Assembly (NCBI RefSeq): GCF_002257645.1
Contig: NZ_NQMO01000007.1
Span: forward strand, 310,001-374,000
Length of the DNA: 64,000 bases
From: Paenibacillus sp. XY044
GTDB lineage: Bacteria; Bacillota; Bacilli; Paenibacillales; Paenibacillaceae
Direction of reading: 5' to 3'
Shown here: positions 1-9,862 of the stretch, piece by piece
How the letters are laid out: each line of letters starts with the position of its first letter
Position numbering within the stretch: the stretch's first letter is position 1
The notes under the pieces: model-generated
The model's input: only the letters and a program-made list of their open reading frames with translations
What the model was told of the DNA's origin: nothing
The model's database searches: none
Translations under genes and position numbers: made by a program

Positions 1-1642
1 TATAGGCTTGCGTCTCCACTTTGAACGTATCTTCAGGGAATAAGTTCAGGCCGAAGATTTTATCCCAGATGGCATTATACTTCATGCTAAAAGAGCCGGG
101 GCGATCGAATGCCAGACGGAACGTACCGCCTTCGTTCGCAGCCATCGTCTTCCATTGTTTCGCCATCGATCGGGCGAGTTCCATGAGCTCCTCAGCCTTT
201 TCCTCGTTACCTGCCATGCGGTTCAAGATAGAGAAGCTGGCGATACCCATGATCGCTTTAAGCGACAAGTTGCAGTTATGGGCCAAGTGCCCTGCAAAAT
301 CGTCCGTACACAGCTGGTTATCCGGATCGATGCCGTTTTGGATCAAGTACTGACACCAAGTTTCAAGATGTCCCCAGTTTTCTTGCGCAAATGAAACATC
401 CTGCTCTGTTATCGCGACAGCCGCAGCGCATATTAACATATTGCCGCATTCTTCGACCGGCATTTGCCAGCCGGGTGTCGTTCCGTTGCTGTATACTTGC
501 CCATTCAAAAGCGGGTAGGTACCCACATCGTGGGGAGCAAAGTCAAAATGCCAAACATCAGTTGAAGCGTATTTGAAAATCGGCCGAAGCATCCCCTTCA
601 CCAATTCGGGATTATATATCAAAAATTGTGGTATGGAAGGGTAAGTCACATCAAGCGTGGCCGCACAGCCATTGCTGAAGTTCTCCTTGGAAATGAACAG
701 AACTTCTCCATCCGGGCCCGCGACGATTTTATGCGCGGCAATAGCCTGCCGGTAAGCGAGGGATACCAGATCTGCATACTTTTCGCTTCCCGATGCCGAG
801 GCGTCTTGATGCAATTTTTCTGCAAACCGTTCGCATTTCTTGTACAACGTGTCATATTCATTCAGCGCCTGCTTAATTGCCTCTTCGATCGTCTCTCCGT
901 CTTTCCTCCAATAGGCATCCAGCTTTTGGTGAAAATATTCGATCGATTTGATATCATCATAGCCGACTGCAAAAAGCCCTTCTGCATTCTGTTCCGTATC
1001 CAGAACGATCGATAGCCCCATAGTATGATTTACTGTTCCGTAGAGGTTTGTATCTTCGGAAGCGCTTACTGAAGCGCCGCTATGATTTGATGCGAGATAG
1101 ACGTACCCCCAGTTAATTCGAAGATCATCCCCGCTTCTGGTTAACGGATGCTGAATCCTGCTGCCCACCTTGCCGCAAGTAAATTCAGGTTCGCTCAGAT
1201 CCGTATACACGGTCGGAAACTCGTATTTCAAGTTTTGGCATAACTCTCCATCTACACTGATGGCAACGGTGACGTCATGTTTTTTCCCGTCGTTCGACTC
1301 GGTTTTCACATGAATATAGGACACCGGTCTGGACATGAGCTTCAAATCATCCAACAACAGCGGGGTCGTGAACGTAACGGTTAACCGAATCTCATCGCTT
1401 GCAAACTCGTATTGGCTTGACAAAGCATGAACATCCAATTTGGTCTGCTCCATGAGCAAGCTATCCGGCTTAACGCCCATGAAAACATATTCTTTTCCGT
1501 CAACCAGCGCAGTTCCGGTCATCCGGTGAGGTTTACCCGTCCAATGCTTGGTGTCCGATTCATTGAGCTTGTCTGCCATTGACCAGATAGAAAAATACGG
1601 ATCAACGGTAATCAGCGGTACAGCTGGTGCACGAAGATTCAT
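1..1642 (-). CDS. Glutaminase-family protein (DUF4964/5127/4965 type), C-terminus beyond window
   Basis: The minus-strand frame is open from an ATG at 1640-1642 to the window edge, giving about 547 residues of a longer protein. The N-terminus (PLITVDPYFSIWSMADKL, then a tryptophan- and threonine-rich HWTGKPHRMTG stretch) matches the start of bacterial glutaminase-family proteins with DUF4964, DUF5127, DUF4965 and DUF1793 modules. The later CAAAVAITEQDVSFAQENW stretch fits the helical part. The start is supported by an AGGAGG ribosome site at 1650-1655. There is no obvious signal peptide. It is divergent from an AraC regulator across a 96-bp gap, so that regulator is a likely controller. Family members are annotated as glutaminases from fungal relatives, but activity in bacteria is often unproven, and a role in glycan or amide metabolism is equally possible. 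The family call is fairly secure; the reaction is not. Confidence 0.75.
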   Translation of the reverse strand, partial: MNLRAPAVPLITVDPYFSIWSMADKLNESDTKHWTGKPHRMTGTALVDGKEYVFMGVKPDSLLMEQTKLDVHALSSQYEFASDEIRLTVTFTTPLLLDDLKLMSRPVSYIHVKTESNDGKKHDVTVAISVDGELCQNLKYEFPTVYTDLSEPEFTCGKVGSRIQHPLTRSGDDLRINWGYVYLASNHSGASVSASEDTNLYGTVNHTMGLSIVLDTEQNAEGLFAVGYDDIKSIEYFHQKLDAYWRKDGETIEEAIKQALNEYDTLYKKCERFAEKLHQDASASGSEKYADLVSLAYRQAIAAHKIVAGPDGEVLFISKENFSNGCAATLDVTYPSIPQFLIYNPELVKGMLRPIFKYASTDVWHFDFAPHDVGTYPLLNGQVYSNGTTPGWQMPVEECGNMLICAAAVAITEQDVSFAQENWGHLETWCQYLIQNGIDPDNQLCTDDFAGHLAHNCNLSLKAIMGIASFSILNRMAGNEEKAEELMELARSMAKQWKTMAANEGGTFRLAFDRPGSFSMKYNAIWDKIFGLNLFPEDTFKVETQAY

Positions 1643-1738
1643 TTGGATTCCTCCTATTAATGCGTTTCTTATGGTATAATTTATCATGTTCGTATACGTA
1701 ATTTAATGGGATTTATCATTACAAATGTGAGGATTATC
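1643..1738. promoter_or_regulatory. Divergent promoter region of glutaminase-family gene and AraC gene
   Basis: The 96-bp gap between the two divergent genes holds a TATAAT hexamer on the plus strand at 1675-1680, suitable as the -10 box of the AraC gene. A small GTATAC palindrome lies near 1693-1698. No convincing -35 box was found. Control by the AraC protein is inferred from the arrangement only. Confidence 0.35.
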
Positions 1739-2545
1739 ATGATGAACGAAATAATTCACAATTTTTGGCATCTCAATGATTCCACGCTTCCACTCAATGT
1801 TCTCATGTCGGGCATCTCGTACTGCGATAAGAATTACTGGATCGAACGACATGGAGAAAACCTGTATTCGTTCGAATATATCATCGAAGGCAGCGGCGTT
1901 CTAGAGATTAATTCCCAGACGTTGTATCCTCAGAAAAACGACGTTTACATCCTGACTAAAAATAGCGACCATCTCTATTATTCCAGCGAAGAGCAGCCCT
2001 GGGTCAAAATTTGGATTATCTTCAATGGCGATTTCGCCGAATCTTTATTCAAATCATATCTCCCCGAAAATACGTATCTCATCAAGGATTGCAACATTCT
2101 CTCATATATGAACGAAATCATCAGCCTTTCGTCGGCCACACATATTGACTACGCCGGCTTTATTGACGAAGTAGCCGTCCTTCTGCTTAAAATCGTCTTG
2201 CGCTTAAAGAACCATTTAAAACATAAAGCGCCGACCATGTCCGAGCAGATTAAGTCGTATCTGGACGGCAACATCGAGAATAGAGTTGATTTGGACGATC
2301 TGTGCGTACAACTCGGCTATTCGAAAAATCATATGATCAAGCTGTTTCGGGAAACTTACGGGATTACACCTTACGCCTATTTTCGCAAACACAAAATTGA
2401 ATTGGCCGAGCAATATTTGCTGAATACCCACCTCAGCATTAATGAAATTTCAAACAAACTGAACTTCGCAGACCAGCATTATTTCTCCTCCGTCTTCAAA
2501 TCCACCGTCGGCGTTTCCCCTTCAGAGTACCGGCAGAATAAATAA
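1739..2545 (+). CDS. AraC family transcriptional regulator with N-terminal cupin-like domain
   Basis: This is a DNA-binding regulator of about 268 residues, probably responding to a sugar or carbohydrate derivative. The first 150 residues look like an AraC-type cupin sensing arm (GENLYSFEYIIEGSG is typical). The last 100 residues contain the two helix-turn-helix units, with LDDLCVQLGYSKNHMIKLF and ISNKLNFADQHYFSSVFK followed by the usual GVSPSEYR end. An upstream in-frame codon at 1706 exists, but GTGAGG at 1727-1732 lies 6 bases before the ATG at 1739, so 1739 is preferred. It is divergent from the glutaminase-family gene and convergent with the SDR at the end of the sugar ABC operon; either could be its target. 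A hairpin terminator follows directly. Confidence 0.85.
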   Translation: MMNEIIHNFWHLNDSTLPLNVLMSGISYCDKNYWIERHGENLYSFEYIIEGSGVLEINSQTLYPQKNDVYILTKNSDHLYYSSEEQPWVKIWIIFNGDFAESLFKSYLPENTYLIKDCNILSYMNEIISLSSATHIDYAGFIDEVAVLLLKIVLRLKNHLKHKAPTMSEQIKSYLDGNIENRVDLDDLCVQLGYSKNHMIKLFRETYGITPYAYFRKHKIELAEQYLLNTHLSINEISNKLNFADQHYFSSVFKSTVGVSPSEYRQNK

Positions 2546-2548
2546 TAA

Positions 2549-2600
2549 AAGGGTGTGGGCTGATGCAGCATACAATTCTTCGCTGATCACACACACCCTT
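2549..2600. terminator. Hairpin terminator between convergent genes
   Basis: AAGGGTGTG at 2549-2557 pairs with CACACCCTT at 2592-2600, followed by a pyrimidine-rich TTTCCCTTCTT run on the plus strand. It lies just after the AraC stop and just before the end of the convergent SDR gene, so it may serve both strands. Confidence 0.6.
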
Positions 2601-2608
2601 TCCCTTCT

Positions 2609-3379
2609 TCAGTCTGCCTTTTGATACGCGGATCGTCCGCCGTCTACAATCAAAGAAGTTCCCGATATATAACTTGATTCATCGGAAGCGAGAAACAAGG
2701 CTGCCTGAGCGACATCCTCCGGCGTTCCAAAACGACCGACCGGGTGCGTTGCGAGCATCGCCTGCTCTTTATCCGCTCGATTTGGAAACTGATTCAGGAA
2801 CTTTTCAGACATGGGTGTCCATATAAAGCCAGGACACAAATTATTCGCACGAATGCCCTGCGCCCCAAAGTCAACGCAAATGCCCAGCGTCATCGCTTGC
2901 ATTCCCCCTTTGGCTGCATGATAAGGAAAGTGATTCTTCTGTGTCCGCATGGTATGCGTCGAAGACATGTTGACAATACTGCCTCCGCAGCCCTCGATCA
3001 TGAGCGGAATCGCATTTTTACAGCAATACCACGCACCTCTCAGGTTTGTATTGATGATTCGCTCCCATTCCTCCTCGGATGCGTTTACGACATGACTCGT
3101 TCCTCTTACCCCCGCGTTATTGATCAAAGTATCCAATTGACCGAAATGTTCACGAACCGTTTCCAGCATGCATCGGACCTCCTCCTCACTACGCAGGTCC
3201 GCCTGCACAAATAATGCTGTACCGCCTGTTTCGGCAATTTCCGCCGCTACCCCAGCACCTTCTTCCGAAACATCGTTGATAATAACGGTTGCCCCTTCCT
3301 CTGCAAAACGTTGCGCAATGGCTCTGCCGATCCCTGCTCCGGCCCCGGTAATGAGCGCAACCTTATCCTTTAACCGCAT
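2609..3379 (-). CDS. SDR family NAD(P)-dependent oxidoreductase
   Basis: This is a classical short-chain dehydrogenase of about 256 residues, cytoplasmic, probably acting on a sugar or sugar acid. It shows the Rossmann motif TGAGAGIGRA, the NNAG motif (LINNAGVRG), the catalytic Ser (SIVNMSSTHT), the YHAAK active-site pair and the C-terminal GTSLIVDGG of glucose-1-dehydrogenase-like members. The start at 3379 is chosen because AGGTGA sits 8 bases upstream; a longer form starting at 3412 would overlap the preceding gene and lacks a good ribosome site. It is the last gene of the permease/permease/binding-protein operon, separated by 23 bases, so it likely oxidises or reduces the imported sugar or its product. 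The exact substrate cannot be told. Confidence 0.85.
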   Translation of the reverse strand: MRLKDKVALITGAGAGIGRAIAQRFAEEGATVIINDVSEEGAGVAAEIAETGGTALFVQADLRSEEEVRCMLETVREHFGQLDTLINNAGVRGTSHVVNASEEEWERIINTNLRGAWYCCKNAIPLMIEGCGGSIVNMSSTHTMRTQKNHFPYHAAKGGMQAMTLGICVDFGAQGIRANNLCPGFIWTPMSEKFLNQFPNRADKEQAMLATHPVGRFGTPEDVAQAALFLASDESSYISGTSLIVDGGRSAYQKAD

Positions 3380-3402
3380 GCCATGGTTCACCTGCCTTAT
3401 GT

Positions 3403-4947
3403 TTATTTCCAATATTTTTTATAGATATCTAGCGCTTGGCTCAATCCCACTTTCTCCAAATCGCTCAAATAATCGTTCCACGCCTTGTCGCTATTTACAT
3501 CAACAATCCCCATTACGGCTTTGGTCGCAAACTGATACGCAACATCCTTCAAGGCACTGACAAGTGTATTCATCGTCTGCTCTTCTTCTGCTGTCAAATG
3601 AACGCTGCGAGGGGTCACATTGTATACATCGCTCATGTTCTGCATCGCTTCCTGCTTCTTCAGGAATAGAGGATCACCTGCGAGTGCGGCATCACTCTGT
3701 TTCAAGATATAGTCGAAGCCATATTGCTCGGCCACCTTCTTGCGATTCAACCCATCCTTGTACCCAATGTTCCCGTCCGCTGTTTTCTCATAGGTTACAC
3801 CTTCCAGTCCCATCGTATGGAACAACTGCCCTTCTTCCGTTGCGCTCCACTCGACATATTGAAACAGACTGTTCCGTTTCTCCGGCTCATCCGCCAGCTT
3901 GCTGCTGAACACAGGTCCGAAAGAAGCAAAGCTCATCGGCTTGAACTCTAATGCAGGCTGATCCGGGAAAGCGGAAGGCAAATAGCGGCTATACTCCCAT
4001 TGTCCTCCCGGAATATCATTTAAGGCGTAGTTAGGGTCTACCGTATGGCTGGACCATTGGAAATCAACCAGCACTTTGCCTGTCAGCCGCTTCGCTTTCC
4101 ATTGATCCTCTGTCAAGGTAGCGAATTCAGGCTCGATGAGCCCTTCTTCGTACAATTTCGCCAGAAAACTTAGCATATCACGCTGCTTATCTGTTGCAAG
4201 GCTATACACGACCTCGTTATTCATATCGGGATCCTGCCAGAATCCATTCTCGGGACTTGCCGGATTACGGAATGCCTGCCGGAAGCCGTCCATCAAATTA
4301 ATAATGCCACCGTTCCCCGTTCCGCCTCGAACGCCAATCCCTACGGATTCGGGGTAAAGCTTTTTCAATTTCTTCAAGGCTTCATGCAGTTCATCCAGCG
4401 TTTTAGGGAATGTCGTCAATCCCGCTTTGTCAAATGAATCCTTGCGATAGATCCAAGTCTTCGGATCACTGACAACCTTGTTCGGCAGATAGTACAACTT
4501 CCCATTGACCGTGGAGAAATCGAGCATCATATTCCATTCGTCATCCGTGAACAGCTTGCGATAGTTCGGCAGCTGATCCATATAATCACTGATTGGAAGC
4601 AGATATCCGGAATTCGCCCACTTCGTCACACTGGTTGGATTGTTCATATTCGGAATAAAGTCCGGATAATCCCCCGAAGCGAACATGACGTTGTACTTCT
4701 CCACGCCAGCGGATAGCGGAATCGCCTGGTAATTCCAATCCATGTGGAACCTTTTCTCAACTTCCTCCACATAAAGGTTAGGAACTTTATTCGGTGCGTA
4801 TTTCGACATGCTCGCGACCGTAATCGTGCTCTGTGATGCGACCTTTCCATCACGGTCCGCGCTCTTCTGCTGTGAGCATCCAGACATGACCAACGTACCT
4901 ACCAGAATCACATGTAGCAGACCGATCGACCACTTCTTTTTCCCCAT
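3403..4947 (-). CDS. ABC transporter substrate-binding lipoprotein (carbohydrate, LipO type)
   Basis: This 514-residue extracellular solute-binding protein should capture a sugar or oligosaccharide outside the membrane and deliver it to the two permeases encoded upstream. A lipoprotein signal peptide is clear: KKKWS, a hydrophobic stretch, then LVMSGC with Cys24 as the lipid-modified residue. The body is of the family 1 binding-protein kind found with LplB/LplC permeases in Paenibacillus, including the MFASGDYPDFI stretch typical of these large members. The ribosome site AGGGGG precedes the ATG. It is third in the order permease (6852), permease (5872), binding protein, SDR. No ATPase gene is present, so a shared MsmX-type ATPase is inferred. 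Confidence 0.88.
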   Translation of the reverse strand: MGKKKWSIGLLHVILVGTLVMSGCSQQKSADRDGKVASQSTITVASMSKYAPNKVPNLYVEEVEKRFHMDWNYQAIPLSAGVEKYNVMFASGDYPDFIPNMNNPTSVTKWANSGYLLPISDYMDQLPNYRKLFTDDEWNMMLDFSTVNGKLYYLPNKVVSDPKTWIYRKDSFDKAGLTTFPKTLDELHEALKKLKKLYPESVGIGVRGGTGNGGIINLMDGFRQAFRNPASPENGFWQDPDMNNEVVYSLATDKQRDMLSFLAKLYEEGLIEPEFATLTEDQWKAKRLTGKVLVDFQWSSHTVDPNYALNDIPGGQWEYSRYLPSAFPDQPALEFKPMSFASFGPVFSSKLADEPEKRNSLFQYVEWSATEEGQLFHTMGLEGVTYEKTADGNIGYKDGLNRKKVAEQYGFDYILKQSDAALAGDPLFLKKQEAMQNMSDVYNVTPRSVHLTAEEEQTMNTLVSALKDVAYQFATKAVMGIVDVNSDKAWNDYLSDLEKVGLSQALDIYKKYWK

Positions 4948-4972
4948 TGTTCTACCCCCTGACCGTCATTTA

Positions 4973-5872
4973 CTAACCCTTGAGCGAACCTAACATGATG
5001 CCCCGCACAAAATACTTCTGTATAAACGGATAAATGATTAACATTGGCATAATGGAGATGAACAGCGTAGCGTACTGCACGCTCTCCGGCGTAAGATTAG
5101 AGCTCAAATCCTCGGCAAGCACCGCATTCCCCTCTTCTGCCATCTGACCGGCTAACGTGCTTTGCAGCACAATTTCACGAAGAATCAGCTGGAGTGGATA
5201 ATCGTTATAATTGTTCATATAGAGCATGGCGGAGAAATACGAGTTCCATAACGAAACAGCATAGAACAGGGAGATGGTGGCCACACCAGCCAATGACAAA
5301 GGCAGCACAATACGCAGCAGAGTTTGAAAATCGCCGCAGCCATCCAGCTTGGCAGCTTCTTCGATTTCGACAGGGAAGTTTTTGAAGAATGAGATCATAA
5401 CCATCAACCACCACGTACTGATCAGTCCGGGGATCGTTAACGACCAGATCGTATTCATCATTCCCAACGATTTGACAAGCAGAAATTGCGGAATCAGCCC
5501 CCCGGTAAAAAACATCGGAATGATACAATACGTAAGAAGGAACGGACGAAAAATCAAATCATTCTTCGATAGGGCATATGCCGTAATGGTCGTGACAACT
5601 ACGCTTAAGATGGACCCAACACACGTGATGATGATGGAGTTAAGAAACGAGCGAGGAATATGCGCATTTTCAAAGAGAATCGTCTTATAAGCGCTTAAAT
5701 TTACATGTGAGGGCCATAAACCCACCATGCCTTTCGCAATATCCTTTGGATCGCTTAGTGATGTTGCAACAATATGAATCAGAGGAAAAAGCGTAACCAA
5801 GATCATGACGAGCATAACCGTGTGCACAACGACACTGATGATTCGGGAGCTAAGGGTCGTATCTTTTACCAT
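4973..5872 (-). CDS. Carbohydrate ABC transporter permease (LplC/YtcP type)
   Basis: This 299-residue inner-membrane permease has about six hydrophobic segments and the conserved cytoplasmic loop EEAAKLDGCGDFQTLLRIVLPL, which docks on the ATPase. The C-terminal MPMLIIYPFIQKYFVRGIMLGSLKG ending is characteristic of the LplC/YtcP branch. Its start overlaps the end of the upstream permease gene by 7 bases, so the two are translationally linked. It should form a heterodimer with that permease and receive cargo from the lipoprotein encoded downstream. The substrate is unknown; family members carry oligosaccharides such as rhamnogalacturonan or xylan fragments. Confidence 0.9.
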   Translation of the reverse strand: MVKDTTLSSRIISVVVHTVMLVMILVTLFPLIHIVATSLSDPKDIAKGMVGLWPSHVNLSAYKTILFENAHIPRSFLNSIIITCVGSILSVVVTTITAYALSKNDLIFRPFLLTYCIIPMFFTGGLIPQFLLVKSLGMMNTIWSLTIPGLISTWWLMVMISFFKNFPVEIEEAAKLDGCGDFQTLLRIVLPLSLAGVATISLFYAVSLWNSYFSAMLYMNNYNDYPLQLILREIVLQSTLAGQMAEEGNAVLAEDLSSNLTPESVQYATLFISIMPMLIIYPFIQKYFVRGIMLGSLKG

Positions 5873-6852
5873 AAACTCTCATCAGCCACCTTTCGGGCGA
5901 TGTAGTTCGCTGTGACAAGGAAGATAATATTCACCACTGCATTGAATAGATCGACGGCTGCGCCGAAGCTGAAATCCAACTCCACCAAGCCTCTGCGATA
6001 GACGAAAGTAGAGAACACGTCTGCGGTATCATACGTAAGCGGGTTATACATCAGGATGATTTTCTCAGAGCCTACACTCAGAATGCCTGACATATTTAAA
6101 ATCAGCGTAATCACGATCACCGGCTTTATTGCCGGAAGCGTAATATGCCACATCTGCCGCAAACGTGAAGCACCATCGATAACAGCCGACTCATACTGTT
6201 CCTCATCTACTTTAGACAATGCGGCAAGGTAGATCACGGCCCCCATTCCCAGCCCGGCCCAAATGCTTGAACTGACAAACAGAAATCGGAACCACTCCGG
6301 CAGCGCCATAAAATAGATCGGCTGCATCCCTAACTTGGTCAGCAGGACATTCACGATGCCTGTGCTGGGTGACAGTACCATTTTCATCATCCCTACAATC
6401 GCAACCACAGACAGGAAATAAGGCATGTAGCTAATGGTTTGTACAAAGCTTTTATAATATCTGTTTCTTAGCTCATTGAGAAGCAAGGCAAAAATAATGG
6501 GAATGGGAAAGCCAAAGAGGAGTGAATAGAAGCCTAACAGAAAGGTGTTTCTGAGCAGCTTCAAAAAATAAGGGCCTTCAATAAATTCTTTAAAATGATC
6601 GAGTCCAAATCTGCCGGCCCAAGGCGAATGAAACACGGTGGATAAAAAGCTGTCACCGGCTCCCATGTTAAAGTTTTTAAATGCGATCAATACGCCGTAC
6701 ATCGGAATGTAATTGAAGATCAAGTAATACAAAATCGCGGGAAAAAGAAGGATCAGCAACATTTTCTGTTTACGGACCTTCGTCCAAACCCGCCTCCATT
6801 TGCCTTCATGCACAGGCGCCCGATTAGGTTTCATCGCTGCGTTCTGTATCAT
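5866..6852 (-). CDS. Carbohydrate ABC transporter permease (LplB/YteP type)
   Basis: This membrane permease of about 328 residues starts its first membrane segment at the family signature LLILLFPAILYYLIFNYIPMYG and carries the EEQYESAVIDGASRLRQMWHITLP docking loop. The C-terminal TANYIARKVADESLW ending is typical of LplB/YteP proteins. A longer frame extends to 6978, but AAAAGGAGGG lies 8 bases before the ATG at 6852, and that start gives the usual short cytoplasmic N-terminus. It is the first gene of the transporter operon, followed by its partner permease with a 7-base overlap. The membrane AraC-type regulator upstream probably controls it. Confidence 0.9.
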   Translation of the reverse strand: MIQNAAMKPNRAPVHEGKWRRVWTKVRKQKMLLILLFPAILYYLIFNYIPMYGVLIAFKNFNMGAGDSFLSTVFHSPWAGRFGLDHFKEFIEGPYFLKLLRNTFLLGFYSLLFGFPIPIIFALLLNELRNRYYKSFVQTISYMPYFLSVVAIVGMMKMVLSPSTGIVNVLLTKLGMQPIYFMALPEWFRFLFVSSSIWAGLGMGAVIYLAALSKVDEEQYESAVIDGASRLRQMWHITLPAIKPVIVITLILNMSGILSVGSEKIILMYNPLTYDTADVFSTFVYRRGLVELDFSFGAAVDLFNAVVNIIFLVTANYIARKVADESLW

Positions 6853-7048
6853 GGCATTTTCCCTCCTTTTTACTTTCGTTAACTGTACTTGAGTCGTTGA
6901 CATGACAGCGCTCTCATGTAACACCATAGTGTAAATATTTGGAGTTCGTAAAGGGACATTTCTTTGCGGGCACACCATCCTTCAGGAGCGCACCGCCTCA
7001 TGTAGAACGGTATACCGACATACCTTTTTTCGGATACACACCATTTTT

Positions 7049-9346
7049 CTACGTCCCCCCAGGAGAAGCTTGAGCTGCCTTGCGATAATCCGTAGGCAGT
7101 ATGCCATATACCCGCTTAAAGGCACGCCGAAATGATTTGTCGCTGTTATATCCCGATTGCTGAGCGACATCCTGGATCGCCAAATCGGAAGAAGTTAGCA
7201 GCTTACAAGCCTTATCCAGCCGAAGGTTCTCAACATACTCCGAGAACGTGACGCCCATATGATCTTTAAAAGAACTGGAAAGTGCGCTTTCAGTCTGTTT
7301 ATAGTCACTCGCCAAACGGCGGAGATTCAAATTGCTGTCCGTGAACTGCTCATGAATATAAGTGACCATCTCACTCAGCATGCTTTCATGCTGTTGTTCT
7401 TGCTTCTGACGTGCAGCGCTGCACATGGATGCAAATATGGATTTCAAGATCGGATAGATCTGATCTCTGTCATCCGCATTCATTGCCTTCATTGGATCGA
7501 CGCTTAATATGGAATCATCAAGCGCATATCGCGTTTGATCGGCCAGCTTATACAGTGTTCCTTCCAGTTCTAGCAGCAGTTTTAACTTGGCTCTTGTATT
7601 CAGCTTCCTCAGCTGGAAATTCTGTGTCTCCATATGTTCAAACACATGTTCCAGCCCTTGCTGATCTCCTGTACGTACCGTATTCATAAGCTTTAATTCC
7701 ATCTCGAGCGGATAGGAGTACTGATCGTCCTGATGACGAATCATATGGAACGCAAGCAACTGGGACGGAGCATCGGGCTCAATTAATTCCAGTGCCTGGA
7801 TAGCCTCATGGTATGAACGCCATAATTCTGAAGAACTTGGATAGCATTGCCCAATACCAATGCCGATTACGATATTTTTCTGCTGCCGCAGCTCTTGCTG
7901 TATCCGGCTCAGCTCGTCGATCAATGCGGACATCATCGATGATTCTTCAACTCCGCCTGAACAGGAGTATATATAGACATACCGGTCCCTTTTGACCTGA
8001 TGGATGTAGCTTCCTCGTTGAAACATTTGATTTAATGCCGTTATGACTTCTACCGTCTGGTCCAGCTGTCCCTCAAGTGCATCTTTAGAGACAAAATCCA
8101 ACCCGTAGATTTGAATGACGGCCGCGATGACTTGATCCTCGAAAATTTCAATTTGAGCCTCCTTCAGATGCTGTATTCGCTCGGCTTCATGATGAAACCC
8201 GTCCTTCAGCAGCCGTTCCAGATAGGTGGCTTGAAGAATGGGCAGCTGTCGATTCATTCGGACATGCATGCTGCGATTTCTATGAATCATTTGCTGAACG
8301 CCATACTTCAGGACATCCATCTCGCTATGCCGAAGGTCAGTGCTGCCTGTAGATTCTCTCAAAGTCTCCACCAACTCGAGCAGCGGCTTGCTGTTACGAT
8401 ACGCGAAGAGCAAGGCAATAAACCCCGTCATCATGACGGCCGTCATTGCAATCGTCCAATTGATTCGTTTAATGAACTCTGCCTTGGAGAAGACAACGCT
8501 GGTCGGCAAACCGGAGATAAAAGTCCAGCCATTCTCCGTGGACCGCGTATAGGTAATCAGCATTTGCCGACCATCGCGGTCTTCGAAAAAGTAATTGCTG
8601 CTCGCTTGAACAGGCAGGCCGATCGGTGTAATAGGGTTTCCGTCTGCAGATGCCGAAGCAACAATGCTGTTGTTACCATCCGCGATGTACGCGAAAGAAT
8701 GGCTGTGAACGAGGAGTGGTGCCAGCATATTTGTAATCGATTGTTCGTCAACCAATAGGATAGCCGTCGCTTCATCTCCTCCCCCGCTTCCCACAGGGAG
8801 TGAACCGACATAAGCCATGTAATTGCTTGTAACAGCTCCGTCATTGACATCCGGTAAGTAAACAAAACGATTCAATTCATCCTTCTGCTTCATTTCATGT
8901 AACCATGCGTCGAATGGTTGATTACCTATATGTAGAGGAAGCTCGTTCTCACGGGCAATCAGATCAGGCGACAAAATGGTCTTGCTGCGGTCCAGATGGA
9001 CATAGAGCTTGGATATCAGTCGATTTGTCACCAGCTTGTTGAGCTCCTTCCGCTGAAGCGAGAACTGGTACAGGGTTTGAGGTGACCACGCCCTATCAGC
9101 TGTAAGCATAAGCCGCAGGAGGTCCGAATCCAGCGATAATTGCGTCACCACATCCCGCATTTCTTGCAACAAGCGGTTCATGTTGTCTTCGCTCTGCTGC
9201 AGAACGGCAAGATTCATTTGTGTCGCATCATCCCGTGATATATCTAAAGTCTGATCATAAGCGTAAATTCCAACTAGCATAGGAATGATAAGAATGACAA
9301 TGTAAGACATCAGAAACTTAAAAAAGAATTCCCCTTTTCTCTGCAT
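7049..9346 (-). CDS. Membrane-anchored AraC-type regulator (two TM segments, extracellular sensor, C-terminal HTH)
   Basis: This 765-residue protein has a membrane segment near residues 10-28, an extracellular region of about 265 residues, a second membrane segment near 295-315 (NWTIAMTAVMMTGFIALL), a long cytoplasmic linker and an AraC double helix-turn-helix in the last 100 residues (NLRRLASDYKQTESALSSSF, then DVAQQSGYNSDKSFRRAFKRVYG). This one-component layout is common in Paenibacillus next to LplB/LplC-type sugar transporters and probably senses binding-protein or ligand state outside the cell. The ribosome site AAGGTG lies 8 bases before the ATG. It is co-directional with the ABC operon 196 bases downstream, which is its likely target. 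There is no receiver or kinase domain. Confidence 0.88.
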   Translation of the reverse strand: MQRKGEFFFKFLMSYIVILIIPMLVGIYAYDQTLDISRDDATQMNLAVLQQSEDNMNRLLQEMRDVVTQLSLDSDLLRLMLTADRAWSPQTLYQFSLQRKELNKLVTNRLISKLYVHLDRSKTILSPDLIARENELPLHIGNQPFDAWLHEMKQKDELNRFVYLPDVNDGAVTSNYMAYVGSLPVGSGGGDEATAILLVDEQSITNMLAPLLVHSHSFAYIADGNNSIVASASADGNPITPIGLPVQASSNYFFEDRDGRQMLITYTRSTENGWTFISGLPTSVVFSKAEFIKRINWTIAMTAVMMTGFIALLFAYRNSKPLLELVETLRESTGSTDLRHSEMDVLKYGVQQMIHRNRSMHVRMNRQLPILQATYLERLLKDGFHHEAERIQHLKEAQIEIFEDQVIAAVIQIYGLDFVSKDALEGQLDQTVEVITALNQMFQRGSYIHQVKRDRYVYIYSCSGGVEESSMMSALIDELSRIQQELRQQKNIVIGIGIGQCYPSSSELWRSYHEAIQALELIEPDAPSQLLAFHMIRHQDDQYSYPLEMELKLMNTVRTGDQQGLEHVFEHMETQNFQLRKLNTRAKLKLLLELEGTLYKLADQTRYALDDSILSVDPMKAMNADDRDQIYPILKSIFASMCSAARQKQEQQHESMLSEMVTYIHEQFTDSNLNLRRLASDYKQTESALSSSFKDHMGVTFSEYVENLRLDKACKLLTSSDLAIQDVAQQSGYNSDKSFRRAFKRVYGILPTDYRKAAQASPGGT

Positions 9347-9815
9347 CTGCTTTACACCTTTTTCGTCATCATTTGGTATGCCATCAAATCCTCCGTATGC
9401 TTCTTCCCCAGATGCCTTTCCAGATGACTTGGGATGTCAGGAAGCTGTTAAAGCCGTTTTCCTTGAATTAACAAAGATGCCCCACGTCTAAGACGTCAAG
9501 GCACCTCAGATCAACCTATGAAATCTTCTTGCCCCTTCTATCGCTGTGTGAACGGATACACGCTCCATCCCATTCCTCCTTGAACTTTAATACCAGGGAA
9601 CGCTTACAAAAACTAAGTCTAAATGCTGCATGATTTATAAAAAATAGGTCATTTCCATCATCAACTAGGGCAATTCTGTTCCATCTCCGTGTTATGAACA
9701 GAACCTTGACAGAGGTTTAAACTTCACTTCCTCTGTCTCGGGTCACCATCATCGCTACCCATTCCATACTGGGGGTTATAACCATAAAACCCTTCAGCCC
9801 GTTAATTATGGGAAA
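9347..9815. other. Intergenic region, no supported gene
   Basis: About 470 bases between the AraC-type regulator and the next terminator. No frame has gene-like composition with a ribosome site. A weak dyad (ACGTCTAAGACGT, near 9484-9496) is present. The region must carry the promoter of the regulator gene at 9346, but no clear box was recognised. Confidence 0.4.
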
Positions 9816-9845
9816 AAGGCAGCCGGCTTTCGGGCCGGCTGCCTT
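9816..9845 (-). terminator. Strong intrinsic terminator
   Basis: AAGGCAGCCGGC at 9816-9827 pairs perfectly with GCCGGCTGCCTT at 9834-9845, with a 6-base loop. On the minus strand the stem is followed by a T run. It lies 18 bases after the stop of the minus-strand SDR at 9863-10582, which it ends. Confidence 0.85.
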
Positions 9846-9862
9846 CAAATATCTTCATTGAA